A stretch of 64,000 bases of DNA from an uncultured Bacteroidales bacterium (GTDB lineage: Bacteria; Bacteroidota; Bacteroidia; Bacteroidales; Paludibacteraceae), in NCBI GenBank assembly GCA_934728255.1, contig CAKVEC010000001.1:332708-396707 (forward strand), in the 5' to 3' direction. Position numbers and translations under genes: made by a program. The notes below the pieces were generated by a model. It had not been told where the DNA came from and made no database searches. It saw only the letters and a program-made list of their open reading frames with translations. Below, piece after piece: positions 40,743 through 50,344 of the stretch (position 1 is the first letter of the stretch; every line of letters begins with the position of its first letter).

Positions 40743-42296
40743 TTATCCAGCCCAAGTGGAGCGATCAAGGGAGCGATAGCCGATGGCTTCGAGGAGATGG
40801 CGTGCGGAGATATTTTCTTCCCCGGCCAGATCGGCGATGGTTCGAGCAACTTTGAGAATTCGGTCGTAGGCACGTGCAGACAAACCGAGACGGTTCATAG
40901 AGTAGGAAAGGAGGTTATCGCCTTCGGCATCAACGGGGCAGTATTGGCGTAGCATTTGCGGGGTCATCTGTGCATTGCAATGGACAGCGGTACCGGCAAA
41001 ACGCTCCTGCTGGATATTCCTTGCCGCTACTACTCGCGCCCTGATAGCGGCTGACGATTCTCCCGGTTGTAGCGTGCGGAGTTGGTCGTACGGCACGGCT
41101 TGTATCTCGCACTGGATGTCGATACGGTCAAGCAAGGGGCCTGAGACACGGCTCAAGTAGCGATGTACTTGTGCGGGCGTACAGGTGCAGGGATGTGCGG
41201 GGTTGTTTTCGCCATAATGCCCGCACGGACAAGGGTTCATAGCCGCCACGAGCATAAACGAAGCGGGATATTCAACCGACATTTTGGTGCGTGCGACGGT
41301 GATTTTGCGGTCTTCGAGCGGCTGTCGCATCACCTCGAGGGCGGTGCGTTTATACTCCGGCAGTTCGTCCAAGAAAAGTACTCCGTTGTGTGCCAGACTT
41401 ATTTCTCCCGGTTGCGGATTACTTCCTCCTCCGACGAGTGCCACATCGGTGATGGTATGGTGCGGACTGCGGAACGGACGGCGCACGATAAGCGACTCGG
41501 TGTTGCCGATACGGCGATTGAGCAGCCCTGCCACGGAGTGTATCTTTGTTGTTTCGAGTGCCTCTTCGAGCGTGAGCGGCGGGAGAATAGAGGGCAGGCG
41601 CTTTGCCATCATAGATTTGCCTGCACCCGGAGGACCGACCATAAGCAGATTATGCCCTCCAGCAGCCGCTACTTCCATAGCCCGGCGGACGTTTTCCTGC
41701 CCGCGCACGTCGGCAAAATCAAGGTCGGTAGAAAAGGCTTCCTCGCGGAAAAGCAGGTCGGTGTCCACGCGAGTAGACTCAAACTGCTGTTCGCCGTTGA
41801 GGAACCGCGCCACATCAAGAATCGTCTTCATGCCATAGACCTCCAAACCATCCACTACGGCGGCTTCGCAGGCGTTGTCGGCGGGTAGTATCAGTCCGCG
41901 AAATCCTTCCTTGCGTGCACAAAGTGCAATAGGCAAAGCCCCGCGAATGGGTTGTAGGGAACCGTCGAGGCTCAGTTCGCCCATCAACATGAACTTATCC
42001 AACAGGGCGGATTTCACTTTCTCCTCGCCTGCCAGGATACCTATGGCAAGCGGGAGATCGTAGGCGGCACCTTCTTTCTTGATGTCGGCGGGTGCCATAT
42101 TGATGGTGAAAGCCCGCTTAGGGGACTCATAGCCATTTACATTGAGAGCAGCAAGAATACGCTCGTGCGACTCTTTGACGGCATTATCGGGCAACCCGAC
42201 GAGGGTAAAATCGAATCCAGGTACAGCGTGTACTTCTATTGTTACCAAGACAGCATCTATGCCGACAGGTGCTGCACCGTATGTCTTAATCAGCAT
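40743..42296 (-). CDS. YifB/ComM-family Mg-chelatase-like AAA ATPase
   Basis: 517 residues. N-terminal ChlI/Lon-S16-like fold (VEVHAVPGFDFTLVGLPD), AAA core with GPPGAGKSMMAKRLPS (Walker A), LFLDELPEY (Walker B) and RQPLEDRKITVAR, and a C-terminal MgCh lid. A cysteine cluster NPCPCGHYG..CTCTP is typical. ComM relatives are hexameric helicases that promote branch migration in natural transformation. Overlaps tamB by one base (TAATG). Confidence 0.92.
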   Translation of the reverse strand: MLIKTYGAAPVGIDAVLVTIEVHAVPGFDFTLVGLPDNAVKESHERILAALNVNGYESPKRAFTINMAPADIKKEGAAYDLPLAIGILAGEEKVKSALLDKFMLMGELSLDGSLQPIRGALPIALCARKEGFRGLILPADNACEAAVVDGLEVYGMKTILDVARFLNGEQQFESTRVDTDLLFREEAFSTDLDFADVRGQENVRRAMEVAAAGGHNLLMVGPPGAGKSMMAKRLPSILPPLTLEEALETTKIHSVAGLLNRRIGNTESLIVRRPFRSPHHTITDVALVGGGSNPQPGEISLAHNGVLFLDELPEYKRTALEVMRQPLEDRKITVARTKMSVEYPASFMLVAAMNPCPCGHYGENNPAHPCTCTPAQVHRYLSRVSGPLLDRIDIQCEIQAVPYDQLRTLQPGESSAAIRARVVAARNIQQERFAGTAVHCNAQMTPQMLRQYCPVDAEGDNLLSYSMNRLGLSARAYDRILKVARTIADLAGEENISARHLLEAIGYRSLDRSTWAG

Positions 42297-45200
42297 TATT
42301 TATGGGAAGTTATTTGCGTTGAATCGTTTTGTAGTTTAGCGGTTTTCTTTGCCTCTTTAGCGGCTTGCCGCTCGGCTTTGCGCTGCTCGCGCTCAACTTT
42401 GCGTTGCAGCAAGTCCTCTTTGGTCGGCCAGTTGAAATCGTGTTTCCAGACAAAGCCGACTCCCTGGATGGTGTTAGCCTGGCGGAGGGAGTATTTGTCC
42501 ACAGTGTGAGTGTAGGCTTTGAGACGCAGTTTGCCGTCCTCGGTGAGCATTACTTCGGCATCGAGATCGCCGAAGAAGGGCTGGTTGGCGATGTCGTTGT
42601 AGCGGTATCCCACGTTGCCATTGATAACGAGACGATCAACAGGCTGCAACTGGAACTGTGCTTCGTATTCCTGTGAGGCGTCTGCGCCTTCGCCGTCGGT
42701 ACGGATATTCACTCCCATCGTAAAGACATTAGTCAGTTTGCTCAGCCATGAGTTGATCTGCCCCGTGATGGTGGACGAAAGCAGCGAATAGGTGTCGTTG
42801 AGCCCCGAATATTGCGAACCGGACATATATTCGGGAGTAAAGAACCGTCCGAAGACAAGCAGATATACCACCTGACGCATCAGCATCTCGTCGGTGTTGA
42901 TGATGGACTGCACCTGGCTTTGTATGGCTTCGTCAGACAATGGCAGTTCGATGCCGAAACGCAGGGTAGGCTGCATCAGGTTGCCTGTCATCGTAAGGCA
43001 CGTATTGACCGGCACATTGGTACGCGTGGTGGCTAATTGGCTGATTTCGCTGCCGAACAGATCCTTCAGGCTTGCAGTAACGCGGTACTTGGCAGTAACG
43101 TTCAGTTGCGGGGTCATCGGGTTGCCCGACCACAAGATATTGCCGCCCTCGGCGATAGTGAATTGGCGATGAATGACATTGCCGACCGTAAAATCGAGCG
43201 AACCTTGTCGGATATTGTAATTACCCATGAGACGGATATCATCGTTCTGCGAGTCGTAAGTGAAACGGATCGCCCCGTCGCCTCGTGCCTGAATCATATC
43301 GCCGTTGCGTTCACCGAGCATCAGTTGGAAAAGCAGGTGCGGATCCGCCTCGACATTGAGTGCCATCTGCACACGCATAGAGGATTCTATCTTTGCCAGT
43401 TCTTCGCGCAGAGTGTCCTCTTCGTCCTCGTCTTGCGGACGCTGTTTGACTATGGCATTATGATCTACGAAAGTGATAAAATTGTTGTCTCCTGCCGAAG
43501 AGGCATAATCTATCGAGAAACGGAAGCGTGATTTGCCCACGGTGCGGGCATTAGCGGTAATTTTTACCTCCTCCTCGTCCCCTTTGATGTGTGCATCGCC
43601 ATTGGCATAGACACGTCCCTGCAGCATCTCACCCGCTTTGTCAGGAAGGTTAAACGCCAATGCATCAAATACATTAATATGGAAATTGTACTTGAAATCG
43701 TTGAATATGTTGTGTGTCAATTTACCATTCAGGTGCAGGCGATGCCCCTCCTCGTCGTAGAGATCGAGATTGTTGAACTGAATAGATGTGGAGTCCATAA
43801 ACACGGAGTCATTCAGGTAGTAGCGACAACCTGTATATGGAATAGTAAGTCCGGCATTAATGGCTTTGGCGCGTGTTTCCACCCATGTTCGCTTGATGTC
43901 GCCTTCGCGCTCACCGAACACGTGTACCACACCGCTGCCGTAACCCGAGATGTCGCTGATGATTCCCTGCGTCCAATGGTTGATAAACCCAAGCGGGATA
44001 GAGTCTGGGTAAATCATCAGTCCCCATTTGCCTTTGTTGGTCTCTACATTGCCATCTACGTGAGCCAGCAGGCGAGAATCTTTGACTACATCACCATTGA
44101 TGACGATATCTTTTGTGATCTTGTCCAATGCCACGGTAGCGACCGCATCGCCCACGTAGGTATCGTTAAGCAGGGCGGAATCCAAGCGTACATCTGCCTC
44201 AAAGACGGGTTTGGAGAACAGGCTGTAAAGCGTAGCCCAGCCAGTCAGGCTTCCACCTAATTTGAGTGTTTTTTCGGGTAGAACAAATGGCAACACATAG
44301 CCCGCATCGATATTTCCCAACTCGACACGGAGCGAGTCGGTAGCACGTGCGGAAGCCATACCCGATGCCCGGACAAACTGGTGCGCTGCTTGGATGTTGA
44401 AGTTCTGAATACCGAGCGTGGTATCGGCTACGCAATAAGATATATGGCTGTCGCTGATGTTGTAGGTAGAGTCGCGCAACTGGAATTGAGACGGCTGTAT
44501 GTGTATATCTATCAATGGTTTACCCGCATATTGCAAAAAGTGCGTCAGCATGCGTATGTCGCCGCCATAGATATGTTCCGCCGAGTCGGTCTGGTGGAGT
44601 GTGAGGTGGGTGGAAAGCGAGTCGCCCGCCGCCGTGGCACGGAGCATCGCCCCCATATTCAGTGCTTCAGCAGCCAGAGAAAGGTTGGCAGTGTTGCCGA
44701 TATTATCCAGCGAGAGCGTGATGTCCTGTATTTTTGTGCCGTTGGTACGCACGCCCGGGGCATACGCCATCAGTCCGAAGATATTTTGATCCTCGTGCAG
44801 GAAACCTTTGATGACAGGTTGGTCGCTGATACGGACAGGCAACTGCAGTACACGCTGCAATGCCCGCAGTTTATGTCCGTAGATATACCAATCAATCCGC
44901 GCATTGGTAGGCTGCGTTTGGCGGATACGGTGTTGTTCTTTGGCAGCAAAGGCACCAGGCAGATAACGCACTGCCTGGCGCAAGAGCATATCGGGTAGTT
45001 CTGTATAGCGGAAATGCCCATTTACGCCTACTGTCAGATAGTCGCTTGTCAGGTGTATTTGTTTCTGTTGGTGGTCACCGGTCTGAACGATGAGTTTGAG
45101 TTGGTTCATCAGTACAGAGTCGTTGCCATTACGCAAGCGGGTGGAGTCGATAACCAGGTAGCCGTTCATCTCATCGAGATTGCGCCCGCTGAGGTTTACT

Positions 45201-46864
45201 GCCATTGTGCTGCTAATCTCCATTTTCTCCAATTTGGGCGACAGTTGCAGCACGCCCGGGCGCAGACGTACCAAACGCAGGTCGCAGTTGATATCGGGCT
45301 GTTTGTGCGCAAGATTCACCAAACCGGAGAAATACATCTCGATGTTCTCGTCGTTGATACTGAATGTGCCGTCGTAGCGTTGCGGGCGGAACTGCCCTTT
45401 GGCACGCAGTTCCCGGTAGGTATAGCCTTTGTAGGTCAGGTTGCGGATATGGGCATCAATGTTACCTGAAGCCCTCCCCTGTGTTACTTTTCCGTGTGAA
45501 TGGATGTCTAATGAGATGGGTCCCAAGTCCGTACTACCCAATAGTTTGCCAAGGTGAAAACGCTTGGTTGCCACACGGGCATTGTAGGTTAAGTTATCAA
45601 ATACGGAATCGGATTGCAGTTGTCCGTCGGTAGTGATAACGCCCAAAGCCGTGCGGAAAGCCCCATGCAAAGTCATATCGTGCAGGCGTCCATCTATCTG
45701 TCCGCGATAGTGGATATCGCCCAAGCGGTGTACCTCTTTGGCAAGATGGAAAGGACGGTTATTGAGATCACTCAAGAAATCTTGCAGCAGACGGGCATTT
45801 AAGAACAGATCCTGACAGTTCATTTTTAGATACGGGTCGCTGATGTCCGGCAGCCCGAGAGCCGTCAATGCTCCAAGGAAAAGGCGTTGGTTGTCATAGT
45901 AGAGAGACAGATTTTGCGCCTGAATGCTGTCCACTGTACCGACGATGTCGCCTGTCAGACGTATCGGCTTGTCCAAAGTACGCAATACAGGTGCCACCAA
46001 TGCCAAATCACAAGGGGTAACCTCCGCACGGGTAATATGCAGGCTTATGGTATTACCCTCCGTGAGCAGATGCCCGACTTTCGTCGAATGGTCTATTGTA
46101 CAATGTCCGTTATGTTCTTGGTTCTTTGTCCATTGTTCTTTGTTCATTGTACATTGCACCCCGCTTGCGTCCAATTCCGATTTGGGCAAACGGATATACA
46201 GGTGCGGCATAGCAAGCAAAGTATCGTTATAAATAAGCCGTGCCTGCAGGTCTTCCACGCATAGTTGGTCAGTCGGGTTCTGTACAGCCACCGCCAGGCT
46301 ACGCACCTCGGCATCCAAGGAATCAAGCGTAAAATGGTACAAATCCATATAGGCATAATCCAAGTTCGCTTGATAGTCCTCGTAGCGAGCACGTATCTGC
46401 TCTATGCGAATGTCGCGTACTGACAGGAAAGAGCGGAACGGAGTGCGTTCCTGCTCCGAATGAAAAGCATCAACAAGGAACTGATAGTTGTATTGTTTAT
46501 CGGGCAGGCGATAGATATTCGCTACACCACCGCGCACGTCCACGCGGGAGAAACGGATTTCATTGTTCCAAAGCGGCAGGGGGCGGAGATGGGCATAAAT
46601 CTCATCCAAGTAGAGTAGGGTATCGCCCTGTTGGTCTGCCAGATAGATGTTGCGGATACGCAGGCGTGCGGGAAATCGATATTCCACACTGCCTATTTGG
46701 GCTTCGGTACCCAGTCCGCGGCTCAATTCCGCTGTTACAAGCCGTACCGCTGCCGTTTCCACCTTGTCGCTCGTCAGTACGCAAACCAGCATAGTCCCCA
46801 CCAGTAGTAAACTGACGAGCAATACACCCACTATGTAGAAAAAGCGTTTCACGAAGCACGGCAC
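42296..46864 (-). CDS. tamB: TamB-like translocation and assembly module protein
   Basis: 1522 residues. One N-terminal membrane helix (VGVLLVSLLLVGTMLVCVL), a very long region of beta-strand repeats as in bridge-type lipid transporters, and the C-terminal DUF490/TamB domain from about residue 1150 (GNYNIRQGSLDF, VIHRQFTIAEGGNILWSG, PLSDEAIQSQVQ). It spans the periplasm and serves outer-membrane biogenesis. Residues ~235-265 contain a repeat-derived insertion (QCTMNKEQWTKNQEHNGHCT). Promoter about 15 nt upstream of the ATG. Confidence 0.9.
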   Translation of the reverse strand: MPCFVKRFFYIVGVLLVSLLLVGTMLVCVLTSDKVETAAVRLVTAELSRGLGTEAQIGSVEYRFPARLRIRNIYLADQQGDTLLYLDEIYAHLRPLPLWNNEIRFSRVDVRGGVANIYRLPDKQYNYQFLVDAFHSEQERTPFRSFLSVRDIRIEQIRARYEDYQANLDYAYMDLYHFTLDSLDAEVRSLAVAVQNPTDQLCVEDLQARLIYNDTLLAMPHLYIRLPKSELDASGVQCTMNKEQWTKNQEHNGHCTIDHSTKVGHLLTEGNTISLHITRAEVTPCDLALVAPVLRTLDKPIRLTGDIVGTVDSIQAQNLSLYYDNQRLFLGALTALGLPDISDPYLKMNCQDLFLNARLLQDFLSDLNNRPFHLAKEVHRLGDIHYRGQIDGRLHDMTLHGAFRTALGVITTDGQLQSDSVFDNLTYNARVATKRFHLGKLLGSTDLGPISLDIHSHGKVTQGRASGNIDAHIRNLTYKGYTYRELRAKGQFRPQRYDGTFSINDENIEMYFSGLVNLAHKQPDINCDLRLVRLRPGVLQLSPKLEKMEISSTMAVNLSGRNLDEMNGYLVIDSTRLRNGNDSVLMNQLKLIVQTGDHQQKQIHLTSDYLTVGVNGHFRYTELPDMLLRQAVRYLPGAFAAKEQHRIRQTQPTNARIDWYIYGHKLRALQRVLQLPVRISDQPVIKGFLHEDQNIFGLMAYAPGVRTNGTKIQDITLSLDNIGNTANLSLAAEALNMGAMLRATAAGDSLSTHLTLHQTDSAEHIYGGDIRMLTHFLQYAGKPLIDIHIQPSQFQLRDSTYNISDSHISYCVADTTLGIQNFNIQAAHQFVRASGMASARATDSLRVELGNIDAGYVLPFVLPEKTLKLGGSLTGWATLYSLFSKPVFEADVRLDSALLNDTYVGDAVATVALDKITKDIVINGDVVKDSRLLAHVDGNVETNKGKWGLMIYPDSIPLGFINHWTQGIISDISGYGSGVVHVFGEREGDIKRTWVETRAKAINAGLTIPYTGCRYYLNDSVFMDSTSIQFNNLDLYDEEGHRLHLNGKLTHNIFNDFKYNFHINVFDALAFNLPDKAGEMLQGRVYANGDAHIKGDEEEVKITANARTVGKSRFRFSIDYASSAGDNNFITFVDHNAIVKQRPQDEDEEDTLREELAKIESSMRVQMALNVEADPHLLFQLMLGERNGDMIQARGDGAIRFTYDSQNDDIRLMGNYNIRQGSLDFTVGNVIHRQFTIAEGGNILWSGNPMTPQLNVTAKYRVTASLKDLFGSEISQLATTRTNVPVNTCLTMTGNLMQPTLRFGIELPLSDEAIQSQVQSIINTDEMLMRQVVYLLVFGRFFTPEYMSGSQYSGLNDTYSLLSSTITGQINSWLSKLTNVFTMGVNIRTDGEGADASQEYEAQFQLQPVDRLVINGNVGYRYNDIANQPFFGDLDAEVMLTEDGKLRLKAYTHTVDKYSLRQANTIQGVGFVWKHDFNWPTKEDLLQRKVEREQRKAERQAAKEAKKTAKLQNDSTQITSHK
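46092..46158. repeat. Simple repeat inside the tamB frame
   Basis: Degenerate 10-bp units (TTGTCCATTG, TTGTTCATTG, TTGTACATTG) coding for a Gln/Asn/Thr/Lys-rich segment; the same repeat type is intergenic at 55198-55233. Confidence 0.6.
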
Positions 46865-46877
46865 GTATCTATGCGCG

Positions 46878-46908
46878 CAAAGTTACTGCTTTTTTCTTAT
46901 TTATGCAA
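46878..46908 (-). promoter_or_regulatory. tamB-yifB promoter
   Basis: Minus strand TTG (46908-46906), 20 bases, TAACTTTG (46885-46878). An unrelated 9-bp inverted repeat TTTGGAGAC/GTCTCCAAA lies further upstream at 46962-46998. Confidence 0.65.
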
Positions 46909-47054
46909 GTTTGAGGCTTTTTATGCGGGCAATTGTAGGCATTTTGTTGGCATAAATACAATTTGGAGACCGATAGCGTAATGCTTCCAGTCTCCAAACA
47001 GGGGTGGGATCTTATAAAAATAGTATTTTGAGAATTTTTAGTTGATTAAAACCT

Positions 47055-47438
47055 TTATTCTTTCTCTTTATTGTATTTGGGCTCAAATTCCACAGTACCA
47101 TCAGGTTTGAATGTAACTTTTCCGCCGGTAACTATTCCCGTTAGGGCGATAACCCCTCCAACAATAATAGCCAATTCTGCAGCCCCAATTGTGATAGAAC
47201 CTATAGTTAGACCACTAGTAGCAATGACTCCAATTGGTACCAACAATGATGCAACTCCTATCAGTGGTATCGCTGCGATGCCACCAATAGTAGCAATCAG
47301 TGCACCGCCAATACGTGCGGCACGTTTTCTTTTTCGCTTTTTAGCAAATTGGCGTGCAATCTCACCTTTGCATAAAATTTTTTCCTCACGGGCTTTTAGA
47401 GCCTCCTCTAATTCGTTTTGTGTATAAACCGTTCTCAT
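47055..47438 (-). CDS. Glycine-rich small membrane protein, function unknown
   Basis: 127 residues. A charged N-terminus (TQNELEEALKAREEKILCKGEIA), a very basic patch (KKRKRKRAARIGG) and then about 65 residues of glycine- and isoleucine-rich hydrophobic sequence (IGGIAAIPLIGVASL, GLTIGSITIGAAEL, IVGGVIALTGIVTGG) that can form three helices with GxxxG-type packing, then a polar tail. I do not recognise it. The composition recalls glycine-zipper or pore-forming proteins; an immunity protein or phage-type membrane protein is equally possible. It has its own palindrome-containing promoter although it follows the nuclease gene. Confidence 0.65.
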   Translation of the reverse strand: MRTVYTQNELEEALKAREEKILCKGEIARQFAKKRKRKRAARIGGALIATIGGIAAIPLIGVASLLVPIGVIATSGLTIGSITIGAAELAIIVGGVIALTGIVTGGKVTFKPDGTVEFEPKYNKEKE

Positions 47439-47461
47439 ATAACTCCTTATGCTACTTTTTT

Positions 47462-47501
47462 ACGCTGCAAAAATACAGCGCCAAAATGCCAAATTACGAC
47501 A
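47462..47501 (-). promoter_or_regulatory. Promoter of the glycine-rich protein with TGYC-N7-GGCA operator
   Basis: Minus strand: palindrome-like TGTC-N7-GGCA (47501-47487), then TATTTTTGCAGCG with the -7 box at 47475-47468. It sits between the nuclease stop and this gene. Confidence 0.6.
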
Positions 47502-47507
47502 AGTGGT

Positions 47508-48368
47508 CTAAATATTTTCTACCAATGTTTTTGTAACAACTCCATCTATACTTGTAGTGAACTCAATTGCTGTTGGGCGCTTAGAAGTTCCGGTGTAGAT
47601 GAGTTTTCTATTAGAAATGACCTCCTTCCCTTCTTTTAAGGCTTGTTCTTCAATACGTTCTAATTCTCTCCATTTCCCTGTTCGATTCAGTTCTGATGCC
47701 ATAGGTACCTGATTGATAAGTTCATTAGGACCTCCTGTTGTATTTGCAAACAGGTGCCCTGCATCATCCAATCCTTTTCTGCCATCTAATTGTTCTATTA
47801 CGTGACGTTGCACGTTCGAATTTCTTTGTGTGTTACGTTTGATAGATGTGTATGCTTTGTTGCGTTTGGCATTACATTCTATAACCCTTCCCAAGTTATC
47901 TGTTTTATAAACAAAACAATCATCAATAATGTATGTCCTATTCGGAATCAGATGATTAAAGAACTCATTGACCGGACCTGCATTTTTCAGACTTCCAGCA
48001 TACCCTGTAACCAGTGTACCGTTCATTTTGATTTTAGACATAGGAAACTCTTTTGAGAAGAGTTCTATCCCATTCTTCGTGGTATTGACGGTAATGTCTT
48101 CGGCAAAATCTTTGCTAATATGCGTAGAAAAATCTTCAAATAGATTTTTGAAAACCTTGTCAGAAGTAGCTAAATCTTTAAGGGATTTCCTTGCTATATG
48201 CTGTGCACCTTCTGTAGCAATATCAGAGACTCCTTCTTTTGCTGCCTTTTTCGCCACGGTTTCTGTTACTTCTTTTGTACCTTTTTTCATAAGTTTTGAC
48301 GTCATCTTTTCACATGACACAAGACTGAAAGCACAAATCAATGTGCCTACCAAAATAATCTGTTTCAT
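47508..48368 (-). CDS. Lipoprotein with EssD-type DNA/RNA non-specific endonuclease domain
   Basis: 286 residues. Lipoprotein signal at the N-terminus (LICAFSLVSCEKM), an Ala/Lys-rich helical segment (~25-100), then from about 150 a nuclease domain of the toxin class (Endonuclease_NS_2): QRHVIEQLDG, DDAGHLFANTTGGPNELINQVP and LNRTGKWRELE. The GH histidine is the expected catalytic residue and N in NQVP the metal ligand. The domain is common in polymorphic toxins; a lipobox in front of it is unusual. Overlaps the MORN gene by four bases (ATGA). Strongly AT-rich. Confidence 0.78.
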   Translation of the reverse strand: MKQIILVGTLICAFSLVSCEKMTSKLMKKGTKEVTETVAKKAAKEGVSDIATEGAQHIARKSLKDLATSDKVFKNLFEDFSTHISKDFAEDITVNTTKNGIELFSKEFPMSKIKMNGTLVTGYAGSLKNAGPVNEFFNHLIPNRTYIIDDCFVYKTDNLGRVIECNAKRNKAYTSIKRNTQRNSNVQRHVIEQLDGRKGLDDAGHLFANTTGGPNELINQVPMASELNRTGKWRELERIEEQALKEGKEVISNRKLIYTGTSKRPTAIEFTTSIDGVVTKTLVENI

Positions 48369-49924
48369 AATAAACCAAACATTTGAATAATAATATTTTG
48401 TGATTCGATAAACTGCATATAATTATTAACTAACATATCAAGAATCTGCTCTTCTAACTCTATGCAAATTGCTGATGTCTTGAAAAAAGAGATATAGATA
48501 CCTACACCAAATGCAATGATACCTAATACAATATCAATAATTCCAAAGTAAGGAATAAATTCTTCACTTACAAAGAAACTAAGAATAAATCCTATGACAA
48601 AGCCAATAACCCAACAGATTACAATATCGATAAAAATACCCGCTAAAGTGTCAGTTGTTTCTATGGCTTCCCTGTCAAAAATTTTGAGTGCAGTATCCGT
48701 ATCAACAACGGCTCCATCCGGAATTGCTTCGATTTTGACATAATTCAGTTTCTTATCTTCAGTAACATTCTGATTATAGTAATCTACTTTTGCATTAACC
48801 AATTGTTGTATATATTCAGCACCGATATTTTTACAGAAATATTTTTGTGCGTAGCGTGCCCTACTTACGTCGGAACTAAACCACGGCTGACACAACATTC
48901 GCAATAGGTTCCAAAAACCGAAACGTTTATCAATTCTTTTAGAAAAATGCGTTCGTGCCATAGCCTCTATATCAGTCTGCAGTTGCTCTACAAATTCAAC
49001 TTGATTGTCTGCCAGAGGAATGGGTTCTTGTGCTTCGATGTTTTGAGTGTCCAGACTATCGTTGAACCATATTTTAGTAGCATGCACCATTTGTTTGAAC
49101 GTTGATGTAGAAATGCTTTTTGATAGTATTCCTTCTTCCCATTTACCTTCAGTACATACTCCATTTTCATATAATTTTCCCTTGCCATCGTATAAATCGT
49201 TTTCCCAATGTCCATCATATACTAATAACCCACTTTCATTGTATAGTTTCCCATTACCATCCCGTTTCCCCTTTTTCCATTGTCCATCATACCATAATTT
49301 ACCATTTTTGTATGCTTTACCATATCCGTCTTTTTGATTTTTAGAGAAACTACCCTCATAAACAAGAATGCCATGTTCATATTCTTTTCCTAAACCTTTG
49401 CGCATTCCTTTTCTAAAATTGCCTTCAAAACAAATAACACCATCTTCATAGTATTTTGCAATACCATGAACTTTTCCTTTTTTATATGTTCCGGAAAAAA
49501 GAGGAAGGACTCCATCCCTTGTAATGAGATATTTTTCGCAGAAATCGTCGTATAATACAGATTTCTTAAACTTTCCAATACTGATGGTATCTTTTTGAAT
49601 TTTTACTCCAAATCCGCTGGGTAACTTTTTATGAAGTTCCCCTAAATACTTGTAATTACCATATGAAATGTAATTCCATTCTTGGGCTACACCCCAATTA
49701 ACATTAAGGTCTTGTTGTTCTTTGTGTTCTCCTTCTTTGTTGTATGATATAAGCCGTCCATATCCATCAGCCATTCCTGCTTTAGTATTTCCTTTCCAAC
49801 TCAGTTCGTACTTGTCCTTGGCTATACAATAGATGTAAATTCCTTCAGTGGTTTTATGCCAGGACGGATGCTTACAACTATTCAATAACAATAATCCCAA
49901 ACATAATAGTAATATTTTTTTCAT
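48365..49924 (-). CDS. MORN-repeat lipoprotein with two C-terminal membrane helices
   Basis: 519 residues from the ATG giving MKKILLLCLGLLLLNSC, a lipoprotein signal (a start three codons earlier is possible). Six or more MORN repeats (YDGQWKKGKRDGNGKLY, FEGNFRKGMRKGLGKEY, YEGSFSKNQKDGYGKAY) cover ~95-300, a helical region follows, and two hydrophobic helices (~425-475) precede a helical tail. MORN sheets often bind membranes or proteins. It is translationally coupled to the nuclease, so it may be its carrier, tether or inhibitor; function unknown. Confidence 0.75.
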   Translation of the reverse strand: MKKILLLCLGLLLLNSCKHPSWHKTTEGIYIYCIAKDKYELSWKGNTKAGMADGYGRLISYNKEGEHKEQQDLNVNWGVAQEWNYISYGNYKYLGELHKKLPSGFGVKIQKDTISIGKFKKSVLYDDFCEKYLITRDGVLPLFSGTYKKGKVHGIAKYYEDGVICFEGNFRKGMRKGLGKEYEHGILVYEGSFSKNQKDGYGKAYKNGKLWYDGQWKKGKRDGNGKLYNESGLLVYDGHWENDLYDGKGKLYENGVCTEGKWEEGILSKSISTSTFKQMVHATKIWFNDSLDTQNIEAQEPIPLADNQVEFVEQLQTDIEAMARTHFSKRIDKRFGFWNLLRMLCQPWFSSDVSRARYAQKYFCKNIGAEYIQQLVNAKVDYYNQNVTEDKKLNYVKIEAIPDGAVVDTDTALKIFDREAIETTDTLAGIFIDIVICWVIGFVIGFILSFFVSEEFIPYFGIIDIVLGIIAFGVGIYISFFKTSAICIELEEQILDMLVNNYMQFIESQNIIIQMFGLL

Positions 49925-50015
49925 CACTTTCATTGTTGTATTGAATGTGTTTGTTTTTAGACCAAACGGCTTCGATTTGGCTGAGTAAGTAATAAAATAG
50001 ATTTGGTAGGGACAT

Positions 50016-50060
50016 AAAAAGAAAGCGTGGAGCCTTATCATTTTGCTTATTCTCCACGCT
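50016..50060 (-). terminator. Terminator of the 50-kb structured RNA
   Basis: Minus strand AGCGTGGAG (50032-50024 on the 3' side) pairs with CTCCACGCT (50060-50052), then TTTCTTTTT. Confidence 0.8.
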
Positions 50061-50339
50061 GAGGTTCCGGAAAGACCCTGTAACAAGAACAAACAATATA
50101 CGCCCACGCCCGATATGCAGAACAGCCGCACCAAAGGTGCAGGCGATCATTACATACCACGAGGGCATTTATTGCCTCTTGCTTTGGGTTACGAAATTTT
50201 CCGGATTTCAGCATGCCAAAACAAGCGCATATAAACGCCTTTTATTATGTCTGCGAAGCCGAGTGTTCGGCTATCGGGCGTGTGGCTATCGTTGTTCCAA
50301 CAACATCAGCCCCACCCGCGAAAGCCCTCCTCAACTTCA
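50018..50339 (-). ncRNA. Unidentified ~320-nt structured RNA with own promoter and terminator
   Basis: Between a perfect promoter (50345-50376) and a perfect terminator (50016-50060) lie 320 bases without a convincing ORF but with several hairpins: GCCTGCACC/GGTGCGGC (near 50132), GAGGCA/TGCCCTC (near 50165), GAAAT/ATTTC (near 50200), GTTGTTGGAACAAC (near 50310). It is not RNase P RNA, tmRNA or SRP RNA by their conserved cores. Open frames in it look spurious. From memory, near-identical sequence occurs in other Bacteroidales genomes, where it produces spurious ORFs; this needs a search. Confidence 0.65.
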
Positions 50340-50344
50340 CGGCG

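Noticed and set aside
49878..50168. 96-codon ORF and other small frames in the structured RNA region
   Set aside because: They run through the RNA terminator and hairpins, and the MORN gene has a clear lipoprotein start at 49924.
50018..50339. tmRNA or RNase P RNA
   Set aside because: No tRNA-like 3' end, no tag reading frame ending in ALAA, and no GAGGAAAGTC core of RNase P.
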